The notes under the pieces are model-generated. The model saw nothing but the letters and a program-made list of their open reading frames with translations. It was not told the origin of the DNA and made no database searches. A DNA stretch of 64,000 bases from CAISCU01 sp051861545 (GTDB taxonomy: Bacteria; Bacteroidota; Bacteroidia; UKL13-3). Of the stretch, positions 29,475 through 37,138 are shown piece by piece. The position numbers and the translations under genes were made by a program. Position 1 is the stretch's first letter; each line of letters starts with the position of its first letter. The stretch lies in NCBI GenBank assembly GCA_051861545.1, contig JBIMKP010000003.1:1-64000 (forward strand), given 5' to 3'.

Positions 29475-30761
29475 ATGTCAACTCAACAAGAAAAAATCAA
29501 TGCCCTCATTGCTGATTGGGCTTCAAATCCACGCTGGAATGGCGTAGAACGTCCTTACACCGCAGAAGAAGTTGTTAAACTTGCGGGTTCTTACAAAATC
29601 GAATATTCTTTGGCTCAAATGGGAGCTGAAAGATTATGGAAACTTTTACATGAAGATCATTGGGTTGCAGGTCTTGGAGCATTAACAGGAAACCAAGCAG
29701 TACAAGAAGTTCAGGCAGGAATGAAAGCCATTTATTTATCAGGATGGCAAGTTGCTGCTGATGCAAATTTGGCTTCAAGTATGTATCCAGACCAAAGTTT
29801 GTATCCTGCAGATTCTGTTCCTTCTGTTGTGAAAAGAATCAATAATGCTTTGTTAAGAGCTGACCAGATTGCAAACTTGAGTGGTGATGTAGACAGGCAT
29901 TGGTTGGTTCCAATTGTTGCTGATGCAGAAGCAGGATTTGGTGGCAACTTGAATGCTTTTGAATTAATGAAATGGATGATTGAAGCTGGAGCAGCAGGCG
30001 TTCATTTTGAAGACCAATTGTCATCAGCAAAAAAATGCGGACATCTTGGAGGTAAAGTATTGGTGCCAACTCAAGAGGCCATAAACAAATTAATCGCTGC
30101 AAGATTAGCAACAGATGTTTTAGGAACTTCAACTTTAGTTATTGCTCGCACAGATGCAGAAGCCGCAAATTTAATTACATCTGATATTGATGAACGTGAT
30201 GTGAAATTTGTGCAATATGAAAAAGGTCGCACTGCAGAAGGTTTTTATTATGTAAAAAATGGCTTGGAGCAAGGTATAGATAGAGGTTTGAGTTATGCAC
30301 CTTATGCCGATTTAATTTGGATGGAAACAGGTAATCCTGATATAGGAATGGCAAGAGAATTTGCACAAGCAATTCATGCTAAATATCCTGGGAAAATGTT
30401 GGCTTATAATTGCTCACCTTCTTTTAATTGGGCAAAATTTATGGATGAAAAACAGATGTTAACTTTCCGCGAAGAACTTGCTGATTTAGGTTATAAATTC
30501 CAGTTCATAACTCTTGCCGGATTCCATGCTCTAAATACCTCCATGTTTGAATTGTCTTCAAATTATGTTGAAAGAGGAATGGCAGGATTTTCCGAATTGC
30601 AACAAAGAGAATTTGCGCTACAATCAAAGGGATTCAAAGCCATTAAACATCAAGCTTTTGTTGGGACAGGTTATTTCGATGCAGTGCAAAATACAGTGAC
30701 TAGCGGAATGGCTTCAACAGGGGCATTAAAAGGATCAACTGAAGAGGAACAATTCCACTAA
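29475..30761 (+). CDS. aceA: Isocitrate lyase
   Basis: A 428-residue isocitrate lyase, which splits isocitrate into succinate and glyoxylate. The active-site loop KKCGH (in SSAKKCGHLGGKVLVPTQ) is intact, as are GLGALTGNQAVQ, WQVAADAN and VARTDAEAANLITSDID-type segments. Length matches the bacterial enzyme of about 430 residues. Second gene of the ace operon; a member of the dispersed hairpin repeat family begins just after its stop. Confidence 0.96.
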   Translation: MSTQQEKINALIADWASNPRWNGVERPYTAEEVVKLAGSYKIEYSLAQMGAERLWKLLHEDHWVAGLGALTGNQAVQEVQAGMKAIYLSGWQVAADANLASSMYPDQSLYPADSVPSVVKRINNALLRADQIANLSGDVDRHWLVPIVADAEAGFGGNLNAFELMKWMIEAGAAGVHFEDQLSSAKKCGHLGGKVLVPTQEAINKLIAARLATDVLGTSTLVIARTDAEAANLITSDIDERDVKFVQYEKGRTAEGFYYVKNGLEQGIDRGLSYAPYADLIWMETGNPDIGMAREFAQAIHAKYPGKMLAYNCSPSFNWAKFMDEKQMLTFREELADLGYKFQFITLAGFHALNTSMFELSSNYVERGMAGFSELQQREFALQSKGFKAIKHQAFVGTGYFDAVQNTVTSGMASTGALKGSTEEEQFH

Positions 30762-30774
30762 AAAATATTGAAGG

Positions 30775-31116
30775 ATTTTACCTTTTAAAAATGATTTATG
30801 CCTTTGAATTAAGTCAATATGAATTAAAAATAGAATCCTGTTTGTTACGAAATTTCCTAAAATCCCATAGGGATGACATTATAGTAGTAAACAAAAATGA
30901 ATGAATTCCCCTCACCCCCAAACGGACGCGAACCGAAGGTTCGCGTCCGTTTGGGGGAATTTGGTTTATGGCATTTTTCTATAAACATGTGACCACCTTC
31001 GGGGTCATTAATTTCATTGAATAGAGCAATTTAATTTCAAAAACTTTTTGAAAATAATTCTCAATACAAATGCTGGATTTATTAAAATTTCTACTGGTAT
31101 ACATGCGGATAATCGT
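30775..31116. repeat. Dispersed hairpin repeat, copy A
   Basis: Member of the repeat family with the central block CCATAGGGATGACATTATAG (30866 on) and TAGTAAACAAAAATGAATGA. A perfect 20-bp stem follows (30915-30934 with 30938-30957, loop GAA). After it comes a tail also found in copies B and C, with a second small hairpin TGACC..GGTCA near 30988. The right end ACATGCGGATAATCGT stops at 31116. The left terminal repeat seems to be missing. It fills most of the 420-bp gap after aceA. Confidence 0.85.
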
Positions 31117-31129
31117 ACTTCATTTTAAT

Positions 31130-31169
31130 GAAAACAAAAAAGCCCCAATTATCGGGGCTTTTTGTTTTC
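31130..31169. terminator. Bidirectional terminator between aceA and the NmrA-like gene
   Basis: AAGCCCC (31139-31145) pairs with GGGGCTT (31153 on), extended by GAAAACAAAA and TTTTGTTTTC. A-rich before and T-rich after, so it can end transcripts from both convergent genes. Confidence 0.9.
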
Positions 31170-31181
31170 ATTAGTTTAATC

Positions 31182-32051
31182 TTATAAGTGATATGTTTCT
31201 TTCAAGAAGCTGTTCAAATCAGTTGCTTCCCTACCTAAAAATCCTTTTAAGTCTGAATGAATTTCATTGAAGTCATTGTTTTTAATTCCGGCAGCAAATA
31301 AAGACGACATTGAAATGATGTGTTCAGGTAATCCGAATTGTTTTAACATGTTTTCAAAGTCAGCAGTCTCAGGGCTGATATAATTAATGCTTTTACCACT
31401 TAACTCGCTTAGTATTGATGCAATGTTTCCAAATGAATAAGATTTAGAAGCGGTAAGTTGATAGGTTTTGTTTTCATGATTTCCTTCAGTAAGTATATTT
31501 GCTGTTGCCTCAGCTAAATCACTTCTTAAAACAAATGGAACTTTTCCATCAGCAGCTGGAAAATATATTCCTGTTTCCAAAACATTTTCTCCAACAAACA
31601 TTGGAATCACTTCTGCATACAGTGAGTTTTGTAAAAAGGTATAGGTTAAGCCAGATGAAATAATATACTCCTCAGTTAAAAAGTGATCACCAAGCATAGG
31701 TTTTAATGCTGATTGATTAATGTCTTTTAAACTTACTCCAGTGTAAAAAATGTGTTTCACTCCTGCGTTTTTGGCAGCATCAATTACATTTTTATGTTGA
31801 CCAAATCGGTTATTGAAATCACTGGATGAAATTAATAGGAGTTTAGAAATGCCAACAAATACATTTTTTAAAGATTCTGTTTGGTGGTAATCACCAATTC
31901 TGATATCTACACCTAAATCTGCTAAATCCTGAACTTTAGCTGCATCTCTCACCATAACAGCAATTTGATTTGCTTCCACTTTTTTCAAGGCATTTAATAC
32001 CACTTGGCGACCTAATTGTCCGCTTGCTCCCGTAATTAAAATTTTACTCAT
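31182..32051 (-). CDS. NmrA-like NAD(P)H:quinone oxidoreductase (QorB-like)
   Basis: A 289-residue atypical short-chain dehydrogenase. The nucleotide-binding motif GASGQLGRQV is at 8-17, followed by a VMVRDAAKVQDL second strand, a HIFYTGVS segment and a C-terminal domain typical of the NmrA/QtorB group. These enzymes reduce quinones or act as redox sensors. It is divergent from an HxlR-family regulator across a 141-bp gap, an arrangement known from quinone and aldehyde stress pairs. Confidence 0.82.
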   Translation of the reverse strand: MSKILITGASGQLGRQVVLNALKKVEANQIAVMVRDAAKVQDLADLGVDIRIGDYHQTESLKNVFVGISKLLLISSSDFNNRFGQHKNVIDAAKNAGVKHIFYTGVSLKDINQSALKPMLGDHFLTEEYIISSGLTYTFLQNSLYAEVIPMFVGENVLETGIYFPAADGKVPFVLRSDLAEATANILTEGNHENKTYQLTASKSYSFGNIASILSELSGKSINYISPETADFENMLKQFGLPEHIISMSSLFAAGIKNNDFNEIHSDLKGFLGREATDLNSFLKETYHL

Positions 32052-32088
32052 TTTGTTATTTTTTAAATTTATTGATTAATTATAGTTA

Positions 32089-32165
32089 TTAACTTACTTT
32101 TGTATAGCAAAGTTAAATACAGGCTTTAGGCGAAACAAGAACTTGCCTAGAGGTGCTTAACTTAC
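32089..32165. promoter_or_regulatory. Candidate operator repeats for the HxlR regulator
   Basis: An exact 9-bp direct repeat TTAACTTAC occurs at 32089-32097 and 32157-32165 in the divergent promoter region. The second copy is followed by GTTAGTAA (32172 on), giving a loose inverted pair. Two spaced half-sites are what a dimeric winged-helix repressor could bind. Tentative. Confidence 0.4.
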
Positions 32166-32192
32166 CTGTGAGTTAGTAAAGCTGATAACCAA

Positions 32193-32573
32193 ATGAATAA
32201 AATTGTAAATGATTTTAAAAATTCTGAAACCGGAATTTTAAACTGTCCAGTAAGAGGTGTATTAGATAGATTTGGCGATAAATGGTCGATTTTAGTATTG
32301 ATTGTTTTAGGAGAAAAAAATCGTTTGAGATTTAATGAAATCAATAAAGAAATAGGTCCCGATATTTCGCAAAAAATGTTAACCGTTACATTGAGGTCAT
32401 TAGAAGCAGATGGTTTAATAAGCAGAACAGTATATCCCGAAGTTCCTCCAAGAGTTGAATATGAAATAACGGCTTTGGGAAAATCATTGGTGCCTTACAT
32501 TAATTCATTAGCAAAATGGGCTAATGAAAATATGGAGTCAATTAAAGAATCAAGAAAGAAGTTTAATGTTTGA
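32193..32573 (+). CDS. HxlR-family transcriptional regulator
   Basis: A 126-residue winged-helix regulator of the HxlR family: CPVRGVLDRFGDKWSILVL, RFNEINKEIGPDISQKMLTVTLRSLEADGLISR and the PPRVEYEITALGKSL wing are all present. C18 sits at the conserved N-terminal cysteine used as a redox sensor in HypR and QorR. The regulator is divergent from the quinone-reductase-like gene and probably represses it, releasing DNA on quinone or electrophile stress (inference from family and layout). Confidence 0.88.
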   Translation: MNKIVNDFKNSETGILNCPVRGVLDRFGDKWSILVLIVLGEKNRLRFNEINKEIGPDISQKMLTVTLRSLEADGLISRTVYPEVPPRVEYEITALGKSLVPYINSLAKWANENMESIKESRKKFNV

Positions 32574-32575
32574 TT

Positions 32576-32902
32576 TTAGAGGTAAGTATTAATAGATGAT
32601 TTCAACATCATTATTAATTCTTCATCCATAAATTCGTATTCATCAGGAATATCTAGCACATCAATTTGAGGTAATTCCAAATGTGAAAACATTTCTTTCA
32701 CTTTGTTTTTTTGATTCTTTTCCATCACTAAAACTAGTTCAGCCCAATTCACATCATTTTCCGAAACCTTTCTTACACTAGAAGGACTAATTCCTGCAGA
32801 ACGAATTTCAAGTCGAGGGTCATTCTTAAAAATGAATTCTGCTGTTCTGCTACGTTTTTTGTTTCTCCCACAAAGAACCAAAAGTTTGAGTTTACTTGTC
32901 AT
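32576..32902 (-). CDS. Small low-molecular-weight tyrosine phosphatase-like protein
   Basis: A 108-residue protein matching the predicted protein-tyrosine phosphatases of the COG4551 type. The P-loop C11-x5-R17-S18 (CGRNKKRS) is near the N-terminus, followed by RTAEFIF, RSAGISPSSVRKVSENDVNWAELV (in parts), VMEKNQKNK and a C-terminal LDIPDEYEFMDEEL with the candidate general-acid aspartate. It is shorter than classical enzymes (about 150). Its start overlaps the NAD kinase-like gene by 11 bases, and it is the last gene of the SPFH operon. Confidence 0.75.
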   Translation of the reverse strand: MTSKLKLLVLCGRNKKRSRTAEFIFKNDPRLEIRSAGISPSSVRKVSENDVNWAELVLVMEKNQKNKVKEMFSHLELPQIDVLDIPDEYEFMDEELIMMLKSSINTYL

Positions 32903-33824
32903 GATTATTAAGAACTAATTTTGCGGTTTCTTTTGCCAAGCCAATGCTTACAATTGATCCACTGTTAAAGTTTAGGAAATCTGATTCAATACCATCACTA
33001 AAAATTACACCTGAATTTGGCATATATGATTCAATTTGTAAAGTTGAATTTTCCTTGATTAATCCATAACAAATATCTATTTGAGTTTTTTTGCTTTTAA
33101 AAGGCTCTCGCACTACAAAAATTAAATCTTTGGTTTTTAATTTTGGTTGAACATTAACCTCATCAGGATGGATTGATTTGAGTAATCCATGTGCCATATT
33201 ATACATTGAACTTAGCCAACCGCTAGAGCCTGCTTTAGTTGAAACAATAATTCCACTGGAAGAATGTTCTTCAGATTTACCATTGAAATTTATTCTGTAA
33301 CGAGATGAAATATGAGAAGACGTTCCAATGAATAAGTCGTTAAAGGCAAGCAATTTTTGACCATTGTTTAATTTAGCTTCAGCAAAATGCATAGTTTTAA
33401 ATTGGTAGGTACCATTTAGAACACTTTCTATTCCTAAAGTAAAATTATTAACTTGAAAAGGAAGTAAAATTCCATCATATCTATTTTTATCAGGATTAAC
33501 AGCAACAATGGGGCATGAATTTGAATATTTTGCCGTATTAGCAACTAAACCATCCTGACCAATAACTAAAATTAGATGTTGGTTTGAAAAGATAAAGGAT
33601 GGAAGGAAACTTCTTTCTATGGTTTTATTTTTGATAAGCTTCGATAATTGTACTTGTAATGAAAGTAATGATTCCTGAAAGACTTCATGTTCTTCAACAT
33701 ATTCAGAAAAATTACCTCCAGAACTTTCAATATAGAATTTAGCTTGAGCTTTTGTATTGAATCTTTCAATTAGATTTTCAAGCCTGGTTTTGTTTTTTAC
33801 AATGATTCCGTATTCAAAGCCCAT
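32892..33824 (-). CDS. NAD kinase-like protein with altered GGDG motif
   Basis: A 310-residue protein with the NAD kinase/diacylglycerol kinase-type fold. The first motif reads GQDG (89-92) in place of GGDG; FND at 161-163 stands for the NE/D motif, and STKAGSSGW (195-203) corresponds to the STPTGSTAY loop. These changes suggest it binds a nucleotide but may not be a standard NAD kinase. It is translationally coupled to the SPFH gene upstream (TAATG) and overlaps the phosphatase-like gene downstream. Confidence 0.68.
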   Translation of the reverse strand: MGFEYGIIVKNKTRLENLIERFNTKAQAKFYIESSGGNFSEYVEEHEVFQESLLSLQVQLSKLIKNKTIERSFLPSFIFSNQHLILVIGQDGLVANTAKYSNSCPIVAVNPDKNRYDGILLPFQVNNFTLGIESVLNGTYQFKTMHFAEAKLNNGQKLLAFNDLFIGTSSHISSRYRINFNGKSEEHSSSGIIVSTKAGSSGWLSSMYNMAHGLLKSIHPDEVNVQPKLKTKDLIFVVREPFKSKKTQIDICYGLIKENSTLQIESYMPNSGVIFSDGIESDFLNFNSGSIVSIGLAKETAKLVLNNHDK

Positions 33825-34843
33825 TATTCCTCATTATTATTTTCTTTTAATAGCGAGGTTAACAAATCCGGACTGATGTTTAAATTTCCAATTTTACCAG
33901 CATTTTCTGCTAGTTCCCTAAAGGCAAGTGCAATATTAAACTTTGGGTCTGGGTTGTTATTTAAAGCAGTTAATGTTTTCCAGTCAATATCTTTATAAGG
34001 TTTTAGAGTGGTTTCAATAACATATCCTGAAGTTTCTGCTTCTTTTTTGTCGTTTGCAGTTTTTTGTTCGATGAATAATTTTCTTTGATTTTCAATGGCA
34101 ATATCTGCTTGAAGTTTCATTTCTCTTAACTTCCTATCGTTTTCAGCCTTTTGAACTTCTGATTCCATTTTCTTTTCTGAAATTTGTTTTTGCTTTTCTT
34201 CAACAGCTATTTCAGTATTCAATTCCGTTTCCTTTATGATTCGTTCTTGTTCTACTGCAAAATTTCTTCTTTCATATATAGCCTGATCTGCTTCTTGTTG
34301 AAGTTTTTCTCTGGTTTCTGTTTCCAAGGCTCTGGCCATTTCTGGACTGGCTTGTACTGCTAAAATATTTGCTCCAAGAATTTCAATACCCATCATTGCA
34401 ATGGAGTTGGAATTTTTTAATCCTGAGATAATTTTCTCCTCAATTGATTTTGCAGACCTAATTGCATCTTTTAGTTTTATCTCATGAATAAATGATGATG
34501 TTGCAGTTTGAGCTTCATTAATGATTCTTTGATTTAGTTTTTCAATATCATTCTTTTTGTACAGACCATTGTCATTAACGGTAAAATCCAAAACATCAGC
34601 AAGTACAGCTGGCTCGTTAATTTTATAGCTTATTTGACCTTGAATATTTACTGTTTGATAATCATTGGTTGATTCCTTAAAAATAAATGGAAGATCATTA
34701 CTTCCCATAGGAATTGCAGCTATTGAACTGTTGTAAGTAAAATAAAAAAATGATAATCCTCTTCCTTCTTTGTTAATTTTCCCATTAACAAAATGAAGAA
34801 CATAGGTCATTGAATCGAATTTGATATGCTTAATTGAAAACAT
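33824..34843 (-). CDS. SPFH/Band 7 domain protein
   Basis: A 339-residue member of the stomatin/prohibitin/flotillin group. Residues about 10-180 form the SPFH domain, and 185-275 are a long charged coiled coil (QQEADQAIYERRNFAVEQ.., EKQKQISEKKMESEVQ..). There is no clear N-terminal transmembrane helix, so membrane attachment would be peripheral. First gene of a tightly coupled trio with the NAD kinase-like and phosphatase-like genes. SPFH proteins assemble into large rings; in this context it may scaffold the two enzymes (inference). Confidence 0.8.
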   Translation of the reverse strand: MFSIKHIKFDSMTYVLHFVNGKINKEGRGLSFFYFTYNSSIAAIPMGSNDLPFIFKESTNDYQTVNIQGQISYKINEPAVLADVLDFTVNDNGLYKKNDIEKLNQRIINEAQTATSSFIHEIKLKDAIRSAKSIEEKIISGLKNSNSIAMMGIEILGANILAVQASPEMARALETETREKLQQEADQAIYERRNFAVEQERIIKETELNTEIAVEEKQKQISEKKMESEVQKAENDRKLREMKLQADIAIENQRKLFIEQKTANDKKEAETSGYVIETTLKPYKDIDWKTLTALNNNPDPKFNIALAFRELAENAGKIGNLNISPDLLTSLLKENNNEE

Positions 34844-34911
34844 AGATTTTCCTAAATATAGATTGAATTCAATTATACAAAATCGATTTAATTTTTTTCA
34901 TATTTTTAACA

Positions 34912-35314
34912 GGCGGATTATTCATCATAGGTTTACTTTAAAGAAAATCCGCTAAATAAACAATAAGTTTCACAAACCTTTAAAAGCTCTATTGCAGAAG
35001 ATTACTCGATATAATTAGAATTAGAAGCATGTATTTCTTGAAATTCTTAAAAATCCTGAAGGGATGACATGATTATAGAAAATAAAAGTAAAGAAAACCA
35101 TCCCCAAATCTCTTACAACGCGGACCAAAGGTCCGCGTTGTAAGTGGTTTGGAGAATTCATTTCAAGCATTTTTCTATATACATAAGACCACCTATCGGG
35201 GTCTTAAATTTCATAAAAAAGAACAATTTAACACCAAGCTACTTTTAAAAATGTTTCTCAAAACATACACCAGTTTTATAAGATATTATCGGTGGTAAAC
35301 ATGCGGATATTCGT
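34912..35314. repeat. Dispersed hairpin repeat, copy B (variant subtype)
   Basis: Diverged member with the centre ATCCTGAAGGGATGACATGA and a perfect 15-bp stem (35112-35126 with 35130-35144, loop AAA, tip GGACC-AAA-GGTCC). The tail matches copies A and C (GCATTTTTCTATA..ACCTATCGGGGTC). The right end ACATGCGGATATTCGT is at 35299-35314. The left end is degenerate (GCGGATTATTC near 34914). It fills most of the 525-bp gap between the SPFH operon and the sigma factor gene. Confidence 0.75.
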
Positions 35315-35368
35315 TTACTTTATTATTTTTTACATGAAATTTTAATTAGAAGAACGTACTTTGTCTCA

Positions 35369-35956
35369 ATGCATATTATAAGTGAATGGATTTCTGCACA
35401 TGGTGATTTTTTATATTCTTATGCCTTTCTAAAGACAGGAAACAAAGAAACAGCGGAGGATTTGGTGCAGGAAACACTTATTGCTGCTTATAAATCAATT
35501 GATGGATTTAAGGGTGAAAGTTCTCCTAAAACTTGGTTAATGAGTATTCTCAAATATAAAATCATAGATTATTATAGGAAAAAAGAAGTTCTTAAAAATT
35601 CTGAATCATATTTGAATGAAACAGAAAATGAATTTAATGCTTCATTTTTTGAAGAGACTTCTACCTCTTTTGCACATTGGAAAAATGAATCGGCACCCCA
35701 AAATTGGTTAAGTGAAAATATGGCCGATAATCAACTGTTGAACAAGGAAATTTTGGAATGGATTCAATTTTGTATAAGTAAAGTTCCAATAAAATTAAGG
35801 CCAGTTTTTTTTGCTAAGTATATGGAGGAAAGAGATGCAGAAGAAGTTTGTAAGGAATTTGGAATTAGTCCGACTAACTATTGGGTGATGTTGCATCGCT
35901 CTAAATTATTGATGAGGGCTTGTTTAGAGAAAACTTATTACGGAAAGAAATTATGA
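35369..35956 (+). CDS. ECF-type RNA polymerase sigma factor
   Basis: A 195-residue sigma-70 family protein with only regions 2 and 4. Region 2 covers about 8-76 (LYSYAFLKTGNKETAEDLVQET, KTWLMSILKYKIIDYYRKKE), and region 4 about 125-185 (EERDAEEVCKEFGISPTNYWVMLHRSK, a helix-turn-helix). The stop overlaps the next gene by ATGA, so it is coupled to a zinc-finger anti-sigma factor. No obvious target gene is next to it; control may be genome-wide. Confidence 0.88.
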   Translation: MHIISEWISAHGDFLYSYAFLKTGNKETAEDLVQETLIAAYKSIDGFKGESSPKTWLMSILKYKIIDYYRKKEVLKNSESYLNETENEFNASFFEETSTSFAHWKNESAPQNWLSENMADNQLLNKEILEWIQFCISKVPIKLRPVFFAKYMEERDAEEVCKEFGISPTNYWVMLHRSKLLMRACLEKTYYGKKL

Positions 35957-36228
35957 AGACAAAATTACTGTTTAACTGTAAACAAACGAGTGCTCTAGCC
36001 GACCGTTTTCATGAAAAACAATTAGGTTTATTAGAAAAATGGAAAGTGAAAATTCACTTGAATATTTGTGATTCTTGTAAAAACTACTACGTTCAATCAG
36101 AATTGCTTAAAGTTGAATTGGGTAGGTTTATTGCAAATTTACAAGACAATCCGAGTCAAAAATTAAGTGATAATAAAAAGAAGGAAATAGAATTAGCTGT
36201 TTTAAAAGATTTGGGGATTTCAAATTAA
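35953..36228 (+). CDS. Zinc-finger anti-sigma factor, short cytoplasmic type
   Basis: A 91-residue protein starting at ATG 35953, inside the last codons of the sigma gene. It carries the zf-HC2 signature H35-x3-C39-x2-C42 (HLNICDSC) with an upstream candidate ligand C9. There is no transmembrane helix, so it is a soluble anti-sigma, as in many redox- or metal-sensing ZAS proteins. It is expected to bind the upstream sigma factor and release it on a signal to the zinc site (inference). Confidence 0.78.
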   Translation: MKTKLLFNCKQTSALADRFHEKQLGLLEKWKVKIHLNICDSCKNYYVQSELLKVELGRFIANLQDNPSQKLSDNKKKEIELAVLKDLGISN

Positions 36229-36233
36229 ATAAA

Positions 36234-36617
36234 ACGAATAGCCGCATGTTTGTCTGGAATTTATATTATTAAAATTCTAAACATTTTAAAATTGATTTAT
36301 GCCTTTGAATTAAGTTAATATGATTTAAAAATAGAATCCTGTTTATTACGAAATTTCCTAAAATCCCATAGGGATGACATTATAGTAGTAAACATAAATG
36401 AATGAATTGCCCTCAGCCCCAAACTTCCGCGAACCGAAGGTTCGCGCCAGTTTTGGGGAATTTGGTTTACGGCATTTTTCTATAAACATGTGACCGGCTT
36501 TGGGGTCATTAATCTCATTGAATAGAGCAATTTAATTCCAAAAACTTTTTGAAAATAATTCTCAATACAAATGCTCGATTTATTAAAAATTCTTCTGGTA
36601 TACATGCGGATAATCGT
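36234..36617. repeat. Dispersed hairpin repeat, copy C (full length)
   Basis: Full-length 384-bp copy with terminal inverted repeats ACGAATAGCCGCATGT (36234) and ACATGCGGATAATCGT (to 36617), matching in 14 of 16 positions. Contains the conserved centre with CCATAGGGATGACATTATAG, an imperfect stem (36417-36458, tip GCGAACC-GAA-GGTTCGC) and the long tail shared with copy A. Confidence 0.9.
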
Positions 36618-36797
36618 CAAATTGATTTATTAATTGAATTAAGTCAATATGATTTAAAAATAGAATCTTATTTTGTGTAAAATTTCCCAAAATCCTTTAG
36701 GGATGACATTATAGTAGTAAACAAAAATGAATGAATTAGCCTCCGTTTTGGGATGATTGTGCTATTATTAAATTTACTAATAAATAGACGGTTATGA
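36618..36797. repeat. Dispersed hairpin repeat, copy D (partial, hairpin deleted)
   Basis: Abuts copy C directly. Has the central block (TTTAGGGATGACATTATAGTAG) and the right arm (TATTAAATTTACTAATAAATAG), but the palindrome is reduced to CTCCGTTTTGGGA and the terminal repeats are degenerate. Confidence 0.75.
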
Positions 36798-36817
36798 GTT
36801 TTAAATAATAATTAAAT

Positions 36818-37088
36818 ACAAATATCCGCATGTTTACTTGTTAATTATTTTAGGAAATTTCTAAACATTTTAAAACTGATTTATGACTATGAATTAAAGC
36901 AAAATGAATTTAAAAATGGAATTTTGATTATTACGAAATTTCCCCAAATCCCATAGGGATGACATTATAGTAGTAAACAAAAATGAATGAATCCCCCTCA
37001 GCCCCAAACGGCCGCGAACCGAAGGTTCGCAGCCGTTTGGGGCTGAGGGGGTATTACTAAATTTATTAGTAAAGAAATGGATATTCGT
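36818..37088. repeat. Dispersed hairpin repeat, copy E (full length, longest stem)
   Basis: A 271-bp copy with ends ACAAATATCCGCATGTTTA (36818) and AAATGGATATTCGT (to 37088). The stem is 28 bp (36993-37020 with 37024-37051, loop GAA) with a single mismatch. Together with C and D it fills the 910-bp gap between the anti-sigma and protease genes. Confidence 0.9.
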
Positions 37089-37138
37089 TATAATTAAATT
37101 CCAAAATTATACTTCACTCATTTTATGAAAATTGAAAT

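Noticed and set aside
30915..30957. Repeat hairpins as ordinary rho-independent terminators
   Set aside because: They lack the T-tract directly after the stem, occur inside conserved longer elements with terminal repeats, and a separate clear terminator (31130-31169) follows copy A.
36234..37088. Possible CRISPR array from the clustered repeats C, D and E
   Set aside because: Units are 180-380 bp long with unequal decay and no short regular repeat-spacer pattern; no cas genes nearby.
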